Shown one piece after another: positions 25,691 to 35,098 of a stretch of 64,000 nucleotides of DNA. The notes beneath the pieces are model-generated. The model did no database searches and was not told the origin of the DNA. It worked only from the letters and a program-made list of their open reading frames with translations. Source of the stretch: Mariniflexile gromovii (GTDB lineage Bacteria > Bacteroidota > Bacteroidia > Flavobacteriales > Flavobacteriaceae); contig NZ_JAGJCB010000013.1 in NCBI RefSeq assembly GCF_017814435.1, positions 55,951 to 119,950 of the forward strand, given 5' to 3'. Numbering within the stretch: position 1 is the stretch's first letter; the number at the start of each line of letters is the position of its first letter. The position numbers and the translations under genes are program-made.

Positions 25691-26791
25691 ATGAGAATTG
25701 GCGTTCCAATAGAAATTAAAAACAATGAAAACAGAGTGGGCATGACGCCCTCTGGAGTGTTCGAATTAACTAAAAGAAATCATGCTGTTTACGTACAGAA
25801 AAATGCGGGTTATAACAGTGGTTTTTTAGATGAAGATTACATAGGTGCTGGTGCAACCATACTGGATACTATTGAAGAAGTTTATGAAATTGCGGAGATG
25901 ATTGTTAAGGTAAAAGAACCTATTGAACAAGAATATACTTTAATAAAACCAAACCAGGTAGTTTTTACATATTTTCATTTTGCATCTAGCGAAACGTTAA
26001 CCAATGCCATGATTAAGAGTAAGTCTATTTGCATTGCTTATGAAACAGTGGAGGATGCCGATGGTACATTGCCGCTTTTAATACCTATGTCTGAAGTAGC
26101 AGGAAGAATGTCTGTACAACAAGGTGCCAAATATTTAGAAAAACCCATTATGGGACGTGGTATTTTATTGGGTGGTGTTCCGGGAGTACCACCAGCAAAA
26201 GTGCTTATTTTAGGTGCTGGTGTGGTTGGCTATCAAGCTGCAAAAATGGCTGCAGGTTTAGGAGCGAGCGTTCATATTTTAGATATTAATATGAAAGCCT
26301 TACGTTATGTGAGCGATTCGATGCCAAATAACGTAGTTAGCGAATTTTCAAGTGAATATAACATTAGAAAACATATTGTAGATTCTGATTTAATTATTGG
26401 AGGTGTCCTTATAAAAGGCGCCAAGGCACCAAAATTAATCACTAAAGACATGCTTAAAGACATGCGTCCTGGAACTGTAATGGTTGATGTGGCGGTAGAC
26501 CAAGGCGGTTGTTTTGAAACTACCAGACCTACAACCCACCAAGACCCAACATATATTATTGATGATGTGGTGCATTACAGTGTTGCCAATATGCCGGGAG
26601 CTGTACCTTATACGTCAACCATGGCGTTAACCAATGTAACGTTGCCATATGTTATTAAATTGGCAAATGAAGGCTGGGAAAAAGCCTGTGAAAACAGTGC
26701 GTCTTTAGCAAAAGGACTAAACATTGTAAAAGGAGATATTGTTTACAAAGAAATAGCGGAAGCCTTTGATTTAGAGTTCGCGGAGGCTTAG
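25691..26791 (+). CDS. ald: Alanine dehydrogenase
   Basis: It interconverts L-alanine and pyruvate with NAD. The 366-aa protein starts MRIGVPIEIKNNENRVGMTP and has the catalytic-region Lys in IVKVKEP and His in FTYFHFASSETL. The Rossmann NAD loop is VLILGAGVVGYQAAKMAAGL near 170, followed by MVDVAVDQGGCFETTRPTTH. Length is normal. Monocistronic, with a terminator at 26817-26847. Confidence 0.96.
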   Translation: MRIGVPIEIKNNENRVGMTPSGVFELTKRNHAVYVQKNAGYNSGFLDEDYIGAGATILDTIEEVYEIAEMIVKVKEPIEQEYTLIKPNQVVFTYFHFASSETLTNAMIKSKSICIAYETVEDADGTLPLLIPMSEVAGRMSVQQGAKYLEKPIMGRGILLGGVPGVPPAKVLILGAGVVGYQAAKMAAGLGASVHILDINMKALRYVSDSMPNNVVSEFSSEYNIRKHIVDSDLIIGGVLIKGAKAPKLITKDMLKDMRPGTVMVDVAVDQGGCFETTRPTTHQDPTYIIDDVVHYSVANMPGAVPYTSTMALTNVTLPYVIKLANEGWEKACENSASLAKGLNIVKGDIVYKEIAEAFDLEFAEA

Positions 26792-26816
26792 GCAATTCTA
26801 AAACTTTTAAGAAATA

Positions 26817-26847
26817 AAACCCCGAGGCTTTGTCTTGGGGTTTTTTA
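26817..26847 (+). terminator. Terminator after ald
   Basis: AACCCCGAG (26818-26826) pairs with CTTGGGGTT (26834-26842) and runs into TTTTTATTT. Confidence 0.9.
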
Positions 26848-26943
26848 TTTAAAAATAGAACTGACATAATATCATATATACCAATTTGGCGTTATTTTTG
26901 CTATATTGGTTATAGGATTATTAAAATTTAAAAAAAGAATAAA

Positions 26944-27642
26944 ATGATAGGATATTATATATTAATAGGAGCTATTGCACTTGTAAGCTGGTTGGTGAGC
27001 AGTAAGTTGAAGCGTAAGTTTGAGCAATATTCAAAAGTACAATTACGAAATGGCATGAGTGGTGCCGAAATTGCCGAAAAAATGTTGGCAGACCACGGTA
27101 TTACCGATGTTGAGGTTATTTCAACCCCAGGACAGTTAACGGACCATTACAATCCAAAAAATAAAACCGTAAACTTGAGTGAGTCGGTTTACAACCAACG
27201 TAACGCAGCTGCGGCAGCGGTTGCAGCACACGAATGTGGACATGCTGTTCAACATGCGCAGGCGTATGAGTGGTTAAAAATGCGTTCGGCTTTAGTACCA
27301 GTGGTTAGCGTAACTTCAGGAATGTCGCAATGGGTGGTTATTGGAGGTTTGATGCTAGGTGCTGCTGCAGGAATGGGCATTGGTTATTATGTAGCGGTTG
27401 CTGGTTTAATCATGATGGGATTTGCAACCTTGTTTAGTTTTATAACATTACCTGTGGAGTACGATGCCAGTAATCGTGCCCTTGCTTGGTTGAAAAATAA
27501 AAACATGGTATCCCAACAAGAATATGCAGGATCGGAAGATGCGCTTAAATGGGCGGCACGAACTTATTTGGTAGCTGCTATAGGTGCTTTGGCGTCATTA
27601 ATTTATTGGGCGCTTCAAGTATTTGGAGGATCTAGAGACTAA
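26944..27642 (+). CDS. Membrane zinc metallopeptidase (Zn_peptidase_2, YugP-like)
   Basis: A 232-aa membrane protein with a helix at the N-terminus (YYILIGAIALVSWLVSSKL). The zinc site AAHECGHAVQHAQAYEWLKM (HExxH near 96) is followed by hydrophobic helices, and a further conserved stretch is LPVEYDASNRALAWLKN. This is the layout of the YugP family, whose substrates are unknown. A terminator follows. Confidence 0.9.
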   Translation: MIGYYILIGAIALVSWLVSSKLKRKFEQYSKVQLRNGMSGAEIAEKMLADHGITDVEVISTPGQLTDHYNPKNKTVNLSESVYNQRNAAAAAVAAHECGHAVQHAQAYEWLKMRSALVPVVSVTSGMSQWVVIGGLMLGAAAGMGIGYYVAVAGLIMMGFATLFSFITLPVEYDASNRALAWLKNKNMVSQQEYAGSEDALKWAARTYLVAAIGALASLIYWALQVFGGSRD

Positions 27643-27663
27643 ATAGTTTTATACAAATAATTA

Positions 27664-27710
27664 AAAAGAACCGGATTCTTAAATTTAATGTAAGAATTCG
27701 GTTCTTTTTT
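27664..27710 (+). terminator. Terminator after the Zn-peptidase gene
   Basis: AAAAGAACCGGATTCTTA pairs with TAAGAATTCGGTTCTTTT, with one wobble, and ends in a T-run. Confidence 0.88.
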
Positions 27711-27748
27711 ATATCTTTAATTTAGAAATCTTAACTAAATAAGTATTT

Positions 27749-28453
27749 ATGGAAAACTTAGTTGAAAACAAATTAATGGTAAGCGAACTTTCAGAAGTTG
27801 ATAAGGTTGCTTTTTATAAGAAAACCTATTCGCATGTGGCGGGTGGTGTTTTGGTATTTATTCTTTTTGAGTACCTATTGCTTCAAAGTGAAGCGGTTGT
27901 TAGTTTTGCCTTGTCCATGACACAAGGGTGGCGTTGGTTAATTATGCTAGGTGGTTTTATGTTTATAACCAATTACGCTGAAAGAATGACCTTGAAAACA
28001 CCCGATAAAAACAAACAGTATCTTGCGTTTGGTCTTTATGTCCTTGCTGAAGCCTTTATTTTTGTGCCGCTTATTTATATTGCTGCATTTTATATGGATT
28101 CCGGTCCGGAAATTTTAAACCAAGCAGCTATTGTAACTTTGGCATTGTTCACAGGATTATCAGCCATCGTTTTTGTAACTAAAAAAGATTTTTCTTTTTT
28201 AAAAGCAGGTTTAACCGTTGGGTTTTTTATCGCTATTGGGTTAATCTTAGCGGGCTCATTATTTGGGTTTAATTTGGGACTTTGGTTTTCGGTTGGTATG
28301 TGTGTATTGGCTGCGGGTTCTATTTTATATCAAACTTCAAACTTGGTAAATAAATATTCAAATGATCAATATATTCCAGCTGCATTGGGTTTATTTGCGT
28401 CGTTGATGCTTCTGTTTTGGTACGTGCTTAGTATTTTTATGTCTAGAGACTAA
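27749..28453 (+). CDS. Bax inhibitor-1 (BI-1/YccA) family membrane protein
   Basis: A 234-aa protein with seven predicted helices. FYKKTYSHVAGGVLVFILFE near 24 and QAAIVTLALFTGLSAIVFVT near 126 are the BI-1 signatures. BI-1 proteins are pH-sensitive Ca2+ leak channels in studied cases; the role in flavobacteria is not known. Ends with its own terminator at 28475-28505. Confidence 0.85.
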   Translation: MENLVENKLMVSELSEVDKVAFYKKTYSHVAGGVLVFILFEYLLLQSEAVVSFALSMTQGWRWLIMLGGFMFITNYAERMTLKTPDKNKQYLAFGLYVLAEAFIFVPLIYIAAFYMDSGPEILNQAAIVTLALFTGLSAIVFVTKKDFSFLKAGLTVGFFIAIGLILAGSLFGFNLGLWFSVGMCVLAAGSILYQTSNLVNKYSNDQYIPAALGLFASLMLLFWYVLSIFMSRD

Positions 28454-28474
28454 AACCAAACAAATTATAACTTT

Positions 28475-28505
28475 AAAGCTCTGATATGTTTCAGGGCTTT
28501 TTTGT
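28475..28505 (+). terminator. Terminator after the BI-1 family gene
   Basis: AAAGCTCTGA (28475-28484) pairs with TCAGGGCTTT (28491-28500), followed by TTTTG. Confidence 0.8.
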
Positions 28506-28534
28506 TTCTTTACTTTTTCTATTAAATTTCAATA

Positions 28535-30304
28535 ATGAACAATTCTTTAGAATATTACAATAAACATTCAAAAATCTATAAAGTAGAAGCTCAAAAACTA
28601 TATAAAATAATGACGATGTTAAGTGTTTATCGTCTTTTGGTTTTTGTACTAACAGGTTTTGGTATTTATATCATGTATGGAATTTGGCAAATAGCAGTAG
28701 TTATTGGTATTTTTGGTATTGCGGTTTTTCTGTATTTATTGTCAAAATACAACGATGTTAAATTGAAAAAACAGTTTAATGAAGCTTTAGTAACCATTAA
28801 TGAAGATGAAATTGAAATCGGTTCCGGTAATTTTCACAACAGAGATGCTGGTTTGCAGTTTCAAGACCCCAATCATTTTTATAGTTTGGATATCGATTTG
28901 TTTGGGCGAGGTTCTTTTTTTCAATTTATAAATAGAACCACTATCAACGAAGGCACCCAAAATCTTGCCGATGCTTTAAAAGCAAACCATATTAAGGATA
29001 TTGTTTCACGTCAAGAAGCCATTAAAGAATTAAGTTCAAAACCCCAATGGCGTCAACATTATTCGGCAACTTCCAGTTTGGTATCTGTTGAAACCCCTGC
29101 TAAACAAATTATTAATTGGTTACACGGTTATAAGTCCTTTTTACCAAGAATTTTCAAATGGTTGCCTTTAGTTTTTGCTTTGGGGTCTATAAGTGTTATT
29201 GTATTAGGTGTTTTCAATATATTAAATGCCGTTTTTATGGGGTCCTGGTTGGTTTTAGGTTTGGGAATTTCATCTGTTTACTTAAAGAAAATAAATGAGT
29301 TGGCATCCAATACCGATAAGGTGAAAGAAACGTTTCGCCAATACGCAGCACTTTTAAAATTGATTGAAAATGAATCGTTTTCATCAGATATTCTAAAACA
29401 AAAACAAGAACAAATTCAACAGGAAGGAAAAAAAGCTTCAGACATTTTCAAAGAACTTTCAAAGGCGATGGATGCTTTAGATAACCGAATTAATTTAGTA
29501 TCGATTATCTTCGGAAATGGTTACTTTTTATTGGATATCAAAAACAGTTTTTTTATTGAACAGTGGATCAAAGAACATGCAAATAAAGTAGCAGATTGGT
29601 TTGAAGTCGTGTCATTTTTTGATGCCTATAATTCCTTAGGAAATTTTGCGTTTAATCATCCCGAGTTTGTTTATTCAAGCATTGAAGCAAATGAAGTCGT
29701 GATTAAAGCTGTAAACTTAGGGCATCCATTATTGAAAAAAAACAAACGTGTAGACAGTCATCTCACCATAGAACATGAACAATTTTTTATAGTTACAGGT
29801 GCGAATATGGCCGGAAAAAGTACATTTTTAAGAACGGTATCTTTACATATTGTTATGGCAAATGTTGGTTTGCCGGTTTGTGCAACGTCTAGCCGCTATT
29901 CCCCAGTAAAATTGATTACCAGCATGCGTACCACCGATTCGTTAACCGACGAGAGTTCGTATTTCTTCTCAGAATTAACACGTTTAAAGTATATTGTAGA
30001 TGCCATTGATAAAGAACCTTATTTTATTGTTTTGGATGAAATTTTAAAAGGCACCAACAGTACCGATAAAGCTATTGGTTCTAGAAAATTTGTTGAAAAA
30101 TTAGTGTCTTCAAACGCCACGGGCATTATAGCAACCCACGATTTAAGTTTGTGTGAGATTGAAAAGGAGCTGGACGATGTGAAAAACTATTATTTTGATG
30201 CCGAAATAATTAACGATGAACTTCATTTTGATTATACCTTAAAAGAAGGTGTCTGCAAAAATATGAATGCCTCTTTTTTATTGAAAAAGATGAATATTGT
30301 GTAA
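28535..30304 (+). CDS. Membrane-anchored MutS-like ATPase
   Basis: A 589-aa protein with a C-terminal MutS ATPase domain: Walker A GANMAGKSTFLRTVSLH near 422, TTDSLTDESSYFFSELTRL, Walker B YFIVLDEILKGTNSTDKAIG, and the switch GIIATHDL. It lacks the mismatch-binding and connector domains of MutS1 and the Smr domain of MutS2. Instead the N-terminal half has two pairs of hydrophobic helices (about 30-70 and 208-248), so it should be membrane-bound. The middle (250-400) is helical, like a MutS core/lever region. Classical mismatch repair is unlikely; actual function unknown. Confidence 0.85.
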   Translation: MNNSLEYYNKHSKIYKVEAQKLYKIMTMLSVYRLLVFVLTGFGIYIMYGIWQIAVVIGIFGIAVFLYLLSKYNDVKLKKQFNEALVTINEDEIEIGSGNFHNRDAGLQFQDPNHFYSLDIDLFGRGSFFQFINRTTINEGTQNLADALKANHIKDIVSRQEAIKELSSKPQWRQHYSATSSLVSVETPAKQIINWLHGYKSFLPRIFKWLPLVFALGSISVIVLGVFNILNAVFMGSWLVLGLGISSVYLKKINELASNTDKVKETFRQYAALLKLIENESFSSDILKQKQEQIQQEGKKASDIFKELSKAMDALDNRINLVSIIFGNGYFLLDIKNSFFIEQWIKEHANKVADWFEVVSFFDAYNSLGNFAFNHPEFVYSSIEANEVVIKAVNLGHPLLKKNKRVDSHLTIEHEQFFIVTGANMAGKSTFLRTVSLHIVMANVGLPVCATSSRYSPVKLITSMRTTDSLTDESSYFFSELTRLKYIVDAIDKEPYFIVLDEILKGTNSTDKAIGSRKFVEKLVSSNATGIIATHDLSLCEIEKELDDVKNYYFDAEIINDELHFDYTLKEGVCKNMNASFLLKKMNIV

Positions 30305-30429
30305 AATAAAGACGGAAGACGGATGACCGAAGATTATATATCCGCAACAATAAGAGTACTCTTTTTGGAAATTTTCAACTTTGCGTCTCTGCGATTTTGC
30401 GAGCAACTTTTAACCTTAAACATGAAACA

Positions 30430-31575
30430 TTGAACTTTAAATCTAAACTTCCTAATGTGGGCACTACGATTTTTTCGGTAATGAGTGCCTTGGCAACCAA
30501 GCACAATGCCATTAATTTGTCGCAGGGTTTTCCAGATTTTGATAGCGACCAAAAATTAATCGATTTGGTAAGTCGCGCCATGAATTCTGGATATAACCAT
30601 TATGCACCTATGTTGGGTAATTTAGAGCTTCGTGAAGCCATCTCAAAAAAAATCGATGCGCTTTACGGTACAACCTACCATACAGAAAATGAAATTACGG
30701 TTACTGCTGGTGCAACACAAGCTATTTTCACCATCATTTCAACGTTTATAAAACCTGGTGATGAGGTTATTTTTTTTAAACCAGCCTATGATAGTTACCA
30801 GCCCAATGTGGAATTAAACGGTGGTGTGATAGTGCCTATTCAATTGCAAGCATCCAATAATTTTAAGGTAGATTGGCATGAAGTGAAGGCAAAAATTAAT
30901 AGTCAAACCAAAATGATTATTATTAACACGCCTCATAATCCAACGGGAACTGTTTTTTCAAAAGACGATATGCTACAGTTGGAAAATCTAACCAAAAACA
31001 CCAATATCATGGTGCTAAGTGATGAGGTTTACGAACATATGATTTACGATGGCGCATCGCACCAAAGTGCCTGTTTGTTCCCCGGTTTAAAAGCAAGAAG
31101 CTTTGTAGTGGCATCGTTTTGTAAAACCTTTCATAATACGGGTTGGCGCATTGGGTACTGTTGTGCACCAAAGGAATTGATGCAGGAATTTGTAAAAGTG
31201 CACCAGTTTAATGTGTTTTGCATCCATCATCCCACCCAAAAAGGCATTGCCGATTATATGCAAGAGCCAAAGCATTATTTGGAATTATCAGGATTTTACC
31301 AAGAAAAACGGAATTTATTTCTTAATTTAATCAAAGATTCCAAGTTTAAATTTACAGCCTCAAAAGGCACTTATTTTCAAGTGTTGGATTATTCAGGAAT
31401 AACCCAAGAATACGATGTGGATTTTGCTAAAAGATTAACAATAGAATCCGGAATTGCTTCAATTCCTCTGTCGGTTTTCAACAGTAATAATTTAGATAAT
31501 AAAGTACTTCGGTTTTGTTTCGCTAAAAAAGATGACACATTAAAAAGGGCAGCAGATGTTTTAAATGGTATCTAG
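30430..31575 (+). CDS. Methionine aminotransferase (class I/II, YbdL-like)
   Basis: A PLP enzyme that probably transaminates methionine/KMTB with glutamine as amino donor. The conserved start LPNVGTTIFSVMSALA is followed by NAINLSQGFPDFD, the cofactor loop VTAGATQAIFTIIST, NTPHNPTGTVF and the PLP lysine in VASFCKTFHNTGWRIGY. No ATG is in frame; TTG at 30430 (giving MNFKSKLPNVG) or TTG at 30397 must be used. The former matches the usual family length. An omega-amidase gene lies 1.1 kb downstream on the same strand. Confidence 0.9.
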   Translation: MNFKSKLPNVGTTIFSVMSALATKHNAINLSQGFPDFDSDQKLIDLVSRAMNSGYNHYAPMLGNLELREAISKKIDALYGTTYHTENEITVTAGATQAIFTIISTFIKPGDEVIFFKPAYDSYQPNVELNGGVIVPIQLQASNNFKVDWHEVKAKINSQTKMIIINTPHNPTGTVFSKDDMLQLENLTKNTNIMVLSDEVYEHMIYDGASHQSACLFPGLKARSFVVASFCKTFHNTGWRIGYCCAPKELMQEFVKVHQFNVFCIHHPTQKGIADYMQEPKHYLELSGFYQEKRNLFLNLIKDSKFKFTASKGTYFQVLDYSGITQEYDVDFAKRLTIESGIASIPLSVFNSNNLDNKVLRFCFAKKDDTLKRAADVLNGI

Positions 31576-31652
31576 ACTGTTAAATTGGTCTTAATATTAG
31601 TGACTTTTTCTAGTTCTATCAGTCTAAACTATTAGAACTGTAAAAGGAAAAT

Positions 31653-32177
31653 ATGAAATTGAAAAGAATAATACCAATATTGACTTTAGGACTTTTAATG
31701 GCTTGCGGAAGCAGTGAAAAGGTCATTATGGAAGATGGAAAAGTTTATGAGATTAAAGGCAGCAAGTTTTTTAATAATGGCACAAATGTTACCGAGCAGT
31801 TAACAGCCAACGAAAAGGAAATTATAAAAACGAATTTGCAAAAGCGTTTGGAGGCAGAGAAAATTGCCAATGAAAAACAAGAAACCATTGAAGCTGAACA
31901 ACAACGCCTTGAAACCATACAAGAAGAAGCAAAAAGAAAGCAAAAAGAATTAGAAAAAGAGCAAGAGCTTTTGGAAGAAAAACTGGAAGCTAAAGAAGAT
32001 GCTCGTAAAGATTTTTTAAAAGCTAAAGAACGTTTACAGAGCAAACAAGAGAAATATCAAAGGCTAAAAGAGAAAGGAAAGCTATCGCCATTGGATGAAG
32101 AAAAATGGAAAGCCCGATTTTTAGATTTAGAAGCTGATATAGAAGAAGCCAATCAAATACTTAAAAACTTAAAATAA
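31653..32177 (+). CDS. Coiled-coil lipoprotein, paralog of the next gene
   Basis: Predicted lipoprotein of 174 aa: the signal MKLKRIIPILTLGLLMACGS has a lipobox with Cys18. A short domain (VYEIKGSKFFNNGTNVTEQL) is followed by a long charged coiled coil rich in Glu, Lys and Gln from about 55 to 150, and a closing GKLSPLDEEKW motif. The same three-part plan is found in the next gene, 7 nt downstream. I do not recognise a named family. Confidence 0.75.
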   Translation: MKLKRIIPILTLGLLMACGSSEKVIMEDGKVYEIKGSKFFNNGTNVTEQLTANEKEIIKTNLQKRLEAEKIANEKQETIEAEQQRLETIQEEAKRKQKELEKEQELLEEKLEAKEDARKDFLKAKERLQSKQEKYQRLKEKGKLSPLDEEKWKARFLDLEADIEEANQILKNLK

Positions 32178-32184
32178 AACAGCA

Positions 32185-32652
32185 ATGAAAATTTTTACCA
32201 CTATTTTATTATTTATATTTTGCATTAGTTTAAATGCACAAGAAGTTAATTTTAAAGATACTACTTATAAAATTAAGGGAAAAACCATTTTGCAGGATGG
32301 GGTAGATGTAACAACAACACTTTCGGTTGAAGACCAAGCAGGTGTTTGGGAGGCATTTAATAAGCAAAAAGCATTGGATAAAGAACGAGAAGCAGCTGAA
32401 AAAGCCATAAAAAAGGCTGAAAAAGAACAAAAAGCCGCAGAAAAGAAGCAGAAAAAAGCCGAAAAAGAATTAAAAGCCAAAGAAAAAGCACAGTCTAAAT
32501 TTGAAGATGCAAATGATGATTATAAAAAAGCTGTTGCTAAATACGAAAAGCTAAGTAAGAAAGGAAAATTATCTCCTAACGATGAAGCAAAATGGCTTGA
32601 AAAAATACAAGACTTAAAAGAAGACATCGAAAAAGCAAAACGCAAGCTTTAG
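32185..32652 (+). CDS. Secreted coiled-coil protein, paralog of the preceding gene
   Basis: A 155-aa protein with a type I-like signal peptide (MKIFTTILLFIFCISLNAQ) and no lipobox. The N-terminal TYKIKGKTILQDGVDVTTTL aligns with the preceding lipoprotein, a Lys/Ala/Glu-rich coiled coil covers about 55-115, and the C-terminus has GKLSPNDEAKWLEKIQDLKE. The pair probably arose by tandem duplication; one copy would be lipid-anchored and the other soluble in the periplasm. Function unknown. Confidence 0.75.
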   Translation: MKIFTTILLFIFCISLNAQEVNFKDTTYKIKGKTILQDGVDVTTTLSVEDQAGVWEAFNKQKALDKEREAAEKAIKKAEKEQKAAEKKQKKAEKELKAKEKAQSKFEDANDDYKKAVAKYEKLSKKGKLSPNDEAKWLEKIQDLKEDIEKAKRKL

Positions 32653-32666
32653 TTTTTAGTTAAAAT

Positions 32667-33446
32667 ATGCAAGACCAACTTAAAGTAGCCTTAATACAGT
32701 CCAATTTGGTTTGGGAAAACCCGAAGCAAAACCGAAAAAACTTTGAGGAAAAAATGGAAAGTATTTCCAATGGGGTAGATGTTATTGTATTGCCCGAAAT
32801 GTTTTCAACAGGGTTTACAATGAAACCTGAGCAGGTAGCAGAAACCATGGATGGGAAAACGGTTGTTTGGATGCAAAACCAAGCTTTAAAAACAGGTGCA
32901 GCCATTGTAGGGAGTCTAGTTATTTCGGAAGCTGGAAATTATTATAACAGACTGCTTTTTGTAGAACCTTCAGGTAATATTACAATTTACGATAAAAGGC
33001 ATACGTTCACCTTGGCAGGAGAAGATAAAGTTTATACGGCCGGCAAGCAAAAAGTTATTATAGACTACAAAGGTTGGAAAATTTGCCCCATGGTTTGTTA
33101 CGATTTGCGTTTTCCCGTTTGGGCAAGAAACGTAGAGAATTACGATGTATTATTGTATGTGGCCAATTGGCCAAAAGCAAGAATTTTAGCTTGGGATACC
33201 TTATTGAAAGCGCGCGCCATAGAGAATATGAGTTACGTTGTGGGTGTAAACCGAGTTGGTTTAGATGGAACACAAATTGAATACTCAGGAAATTCGGCCG
33301 TGTATGATGTGTTGGGTACAGATATTTCTGCTATAAGACCTAATAAAGAACAAATTGATGTGGTTAGTTTAGAGCGCAACCACATCAATTTTTACCGTAA
33401 TAAACTCAAGTTTTTAGACGATAAAGACGCTTTTAGTCTGAAATAA
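32667..33446 (+). CDS. Nitrilase-family omega-amidase (YafV-like)
   Basis: It likely hydrolyses 2-oxoglutaramate and related omega-amides formed when glutamine-dependent transaminases work. The 259-aa protein has the nitrilase triad: Glu in VIVLPEMFSTGF near 43, Lys in IYDKRHTF near 112, and Cys in MVCYDLRFPVWARN near 146. Length fits. It sits 14 nt after the coiled-coil pair and near the methionine aminotransferase. The 3' end overlaps the convergent Ig-like lipoprotein gene by 14 nt. Confidence 0.92.
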   Translation: MQDQLKVALIQSNLVWENPKQNRKNFEEKMESISNGVDVIVLPEMFSTGFTMKPEQVAETMDGKTVVWMQNQALKTGAAIVGSLVISEAGNYYNRLLFVEPSGNITIYDKRHTFTLAGEDKVYTAGKQKVIIDYKGWKICPMVCYDLRFPVWARNVENYDVLLYVANWPKARILAWDTLLKARAIENMSYVVGVNRVGLDGTQIEYSGNSAVYDVLGTDISAIRPNKEQIDVVSLERNHINFYRNKLKFLDDKDAFSLK

Positions 33447-35040
33447 ACTCCAAAGTTTCGGGGTAACCCCAATCGGCACGCACTTCTATTTCTTTAAAGT
33501 GGCTAACCCGCTCGGGCTGTATTTTTTTAAGATAGCTACCCGAATCATATCTGCCATTGCCATTAGCATCGTGTATAACTCTTATGTAATAGGTGCTGGG
33601 TTGCAAGTTTAAAAAATCTACAGTTTCTGGTTTTGTCGTGTGCCTTTCGGCTTTTACCTCGCCTTTTTCAGTAGTTAGTTGTATGATAAGTGGATAATTG
33701 GCATTCACCAAAGTGAAACGCACAAAACCAAAATCGGAAGCTTTGCGTGTGCTTAAACTAAAATTTAAAGTATCGTTTTTATTGTCAAAAAAATCAGTGA
33801 AAGCTTCGGGCAATATCCGCATTTTATAATTGTTTTCATCTGTTTTTTTAAAGTTGAACACATAGGTATTGTTAATAGAATCAAGAACGGTGGTAAAATC
33901 AACCTTAGTAGAGTCTTTATTAATAAGATTTACTTTTGAAGCATCAAAATGAACAAAAGGAATGCTTCCCCGTATTTTAAAAGGTTCTTCCACGCCAATA
34001 GATCCAGAAGGCGTCCCATTAATGGTTAACGAATCTTTTTTCTGTTTTCTAATTTTTACAGTGTAATCTTTATCAAAATTGGTGTTAGTTACGTTTAAAA
34101 TAAGCGAATCCACTTCTAGTTTGGGCTTGTACCAATAATAAAGCGTATCCGTTTTTGCATCTTTGGTAATGCGAGCATTAAAATCGGCAGGAATTTCAGA
34201 TCTAACGTTCACCTTCATTTTACTAAAATCGCCTTCATAACCAATAGCTATTTTTTGGGTAGCAGCTATTTGTGGTCTGTTGGCTTTAAAATCCAGTTCT
34301 TCTTTAAATAATCTAAGGGTATAGCTGGAGTCGGTAGGAACCGTGATAAAACTTTTATAATAACCTATTTGATCTGTTTTTTGCTGAAATTTATTATCAC
34401 CATTGCCATCTTTCAACGCCATAAGCATATACTTTCCTGCTTTAATATTGTCAATGGAAAACGTGGTAACACTATCTAAAGTATTGGTAATGTATTTTGG
34501 TTTTTCTTTGTAAATAATAGAATCGGTAAAGGTGGAGTCTACCTCATAAAGTGCTACATTTACAAAGGTTTCAGGCTGTCTTTTTAAGGCATCTACAATA
34601 TTTCCTTTTACACTTAGCGAATCAATATAACTCCCTGTGGAAAACACATATCTGTAATACGGGAACGGATTTCCTTCGTTGTTATCGGTAATACTATTCC
34701 CAAAATTGAAAGCATAGGTTGTGTTTGGTTGTAGCGTATCAAAAATTTTAATGGTAATGTATTTGCTGGCACCACCAAGCGGCGTAATTTCGGGTTGGGT
34801 GTTCATGGGTGGCGAAATAATAAGCTGTTTCTGTACATCTTTTATTTTTACATACTCATCAAAATAAATTTTAATAACCTTCGCATTAAAGTTTGTATTA
34901 AAATTTTTTGGAATCTCATTTACAATTCTAGGAGGTGTTTCGTCTTTTGGTCCACCTTCGGGTGTCCCTCTATTGGCACAGTTTACAAAAACAAGGCCTA
35001 AAAAAATCAATAAAATAAAACTTGTAAGGGTTTTGTTCAT
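33433..35040 (-). CDS. Ig-like (Big_5) domain lipoprotein
   Basis: A 535-aa predicted surface or periplasmic lipoprotein. The signal MNKTLTSFILLIFLGLVFVN precedes the lipobox Cys; then ANRGTPEGGPKDETPPRIVN leads into a Big_5-type Ig-like domain (IKIYFDEYVKIKDVQKQLII). Several beta-rich repeats follow, and YYIRVIHDANGNGRYDSGSY near the end looks like a small Ca-binding-type loop. The ATG at 35040 is used; an upstream TTG adds only two residues. Bacteroidota-wide family of unknown role. Confidence 0.82.
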   Translation of the reverse strand: MNKTLTSFILLIFLGLVFVNCANRGTPEGGPKDETPPRIVNEIPKNFNTNFNAKVIKIYFDEYVKIKDVQKQLIISPPMNTQPEITPLGGASKYITIKIFDTLQPNTTYAFNFGNSITDNNEGNPFPYYRYVFSTGSYIDSLSVKGNIVDALKRQPETFVNVALYEVDSTFTDSIIYKEKPKYITNTLDSVTTFSIDNIKAGKYMLMALKDGNGDNKFQQKTDQIGYYKSFITVPTDSSYTLRLFKEELDFKANRPQIAATQKIAIGYEGDFSKMKVNVRSEIPADFNARITKDAKTDTLYYWYKPKLEVDSLILNVTNTNFDKDYTVKIRKQKKDSLTINGTPSGSIGVEEPFKIRGSIPFVHFDASKVNLINKDSTKVDFTTVLDSINNTYVFNFKKTDENNYKMRILPEAFTDFFDNKNDTLNFSLSTRKASDFGFVRFTLVNANYPLIIQLTTEKGEVKAERHTTKPETVDFLNLQPSTYYIRVIHDANGNGRYDSGSYLKKIQPERVSHFKEIEVRADWGYPETLEFISD

Positions 35041-35098
35041 CGCCAATTTTAAATTTTGTACAAACCTACATAATTTTAAAGATATAACGGTTAACTCT

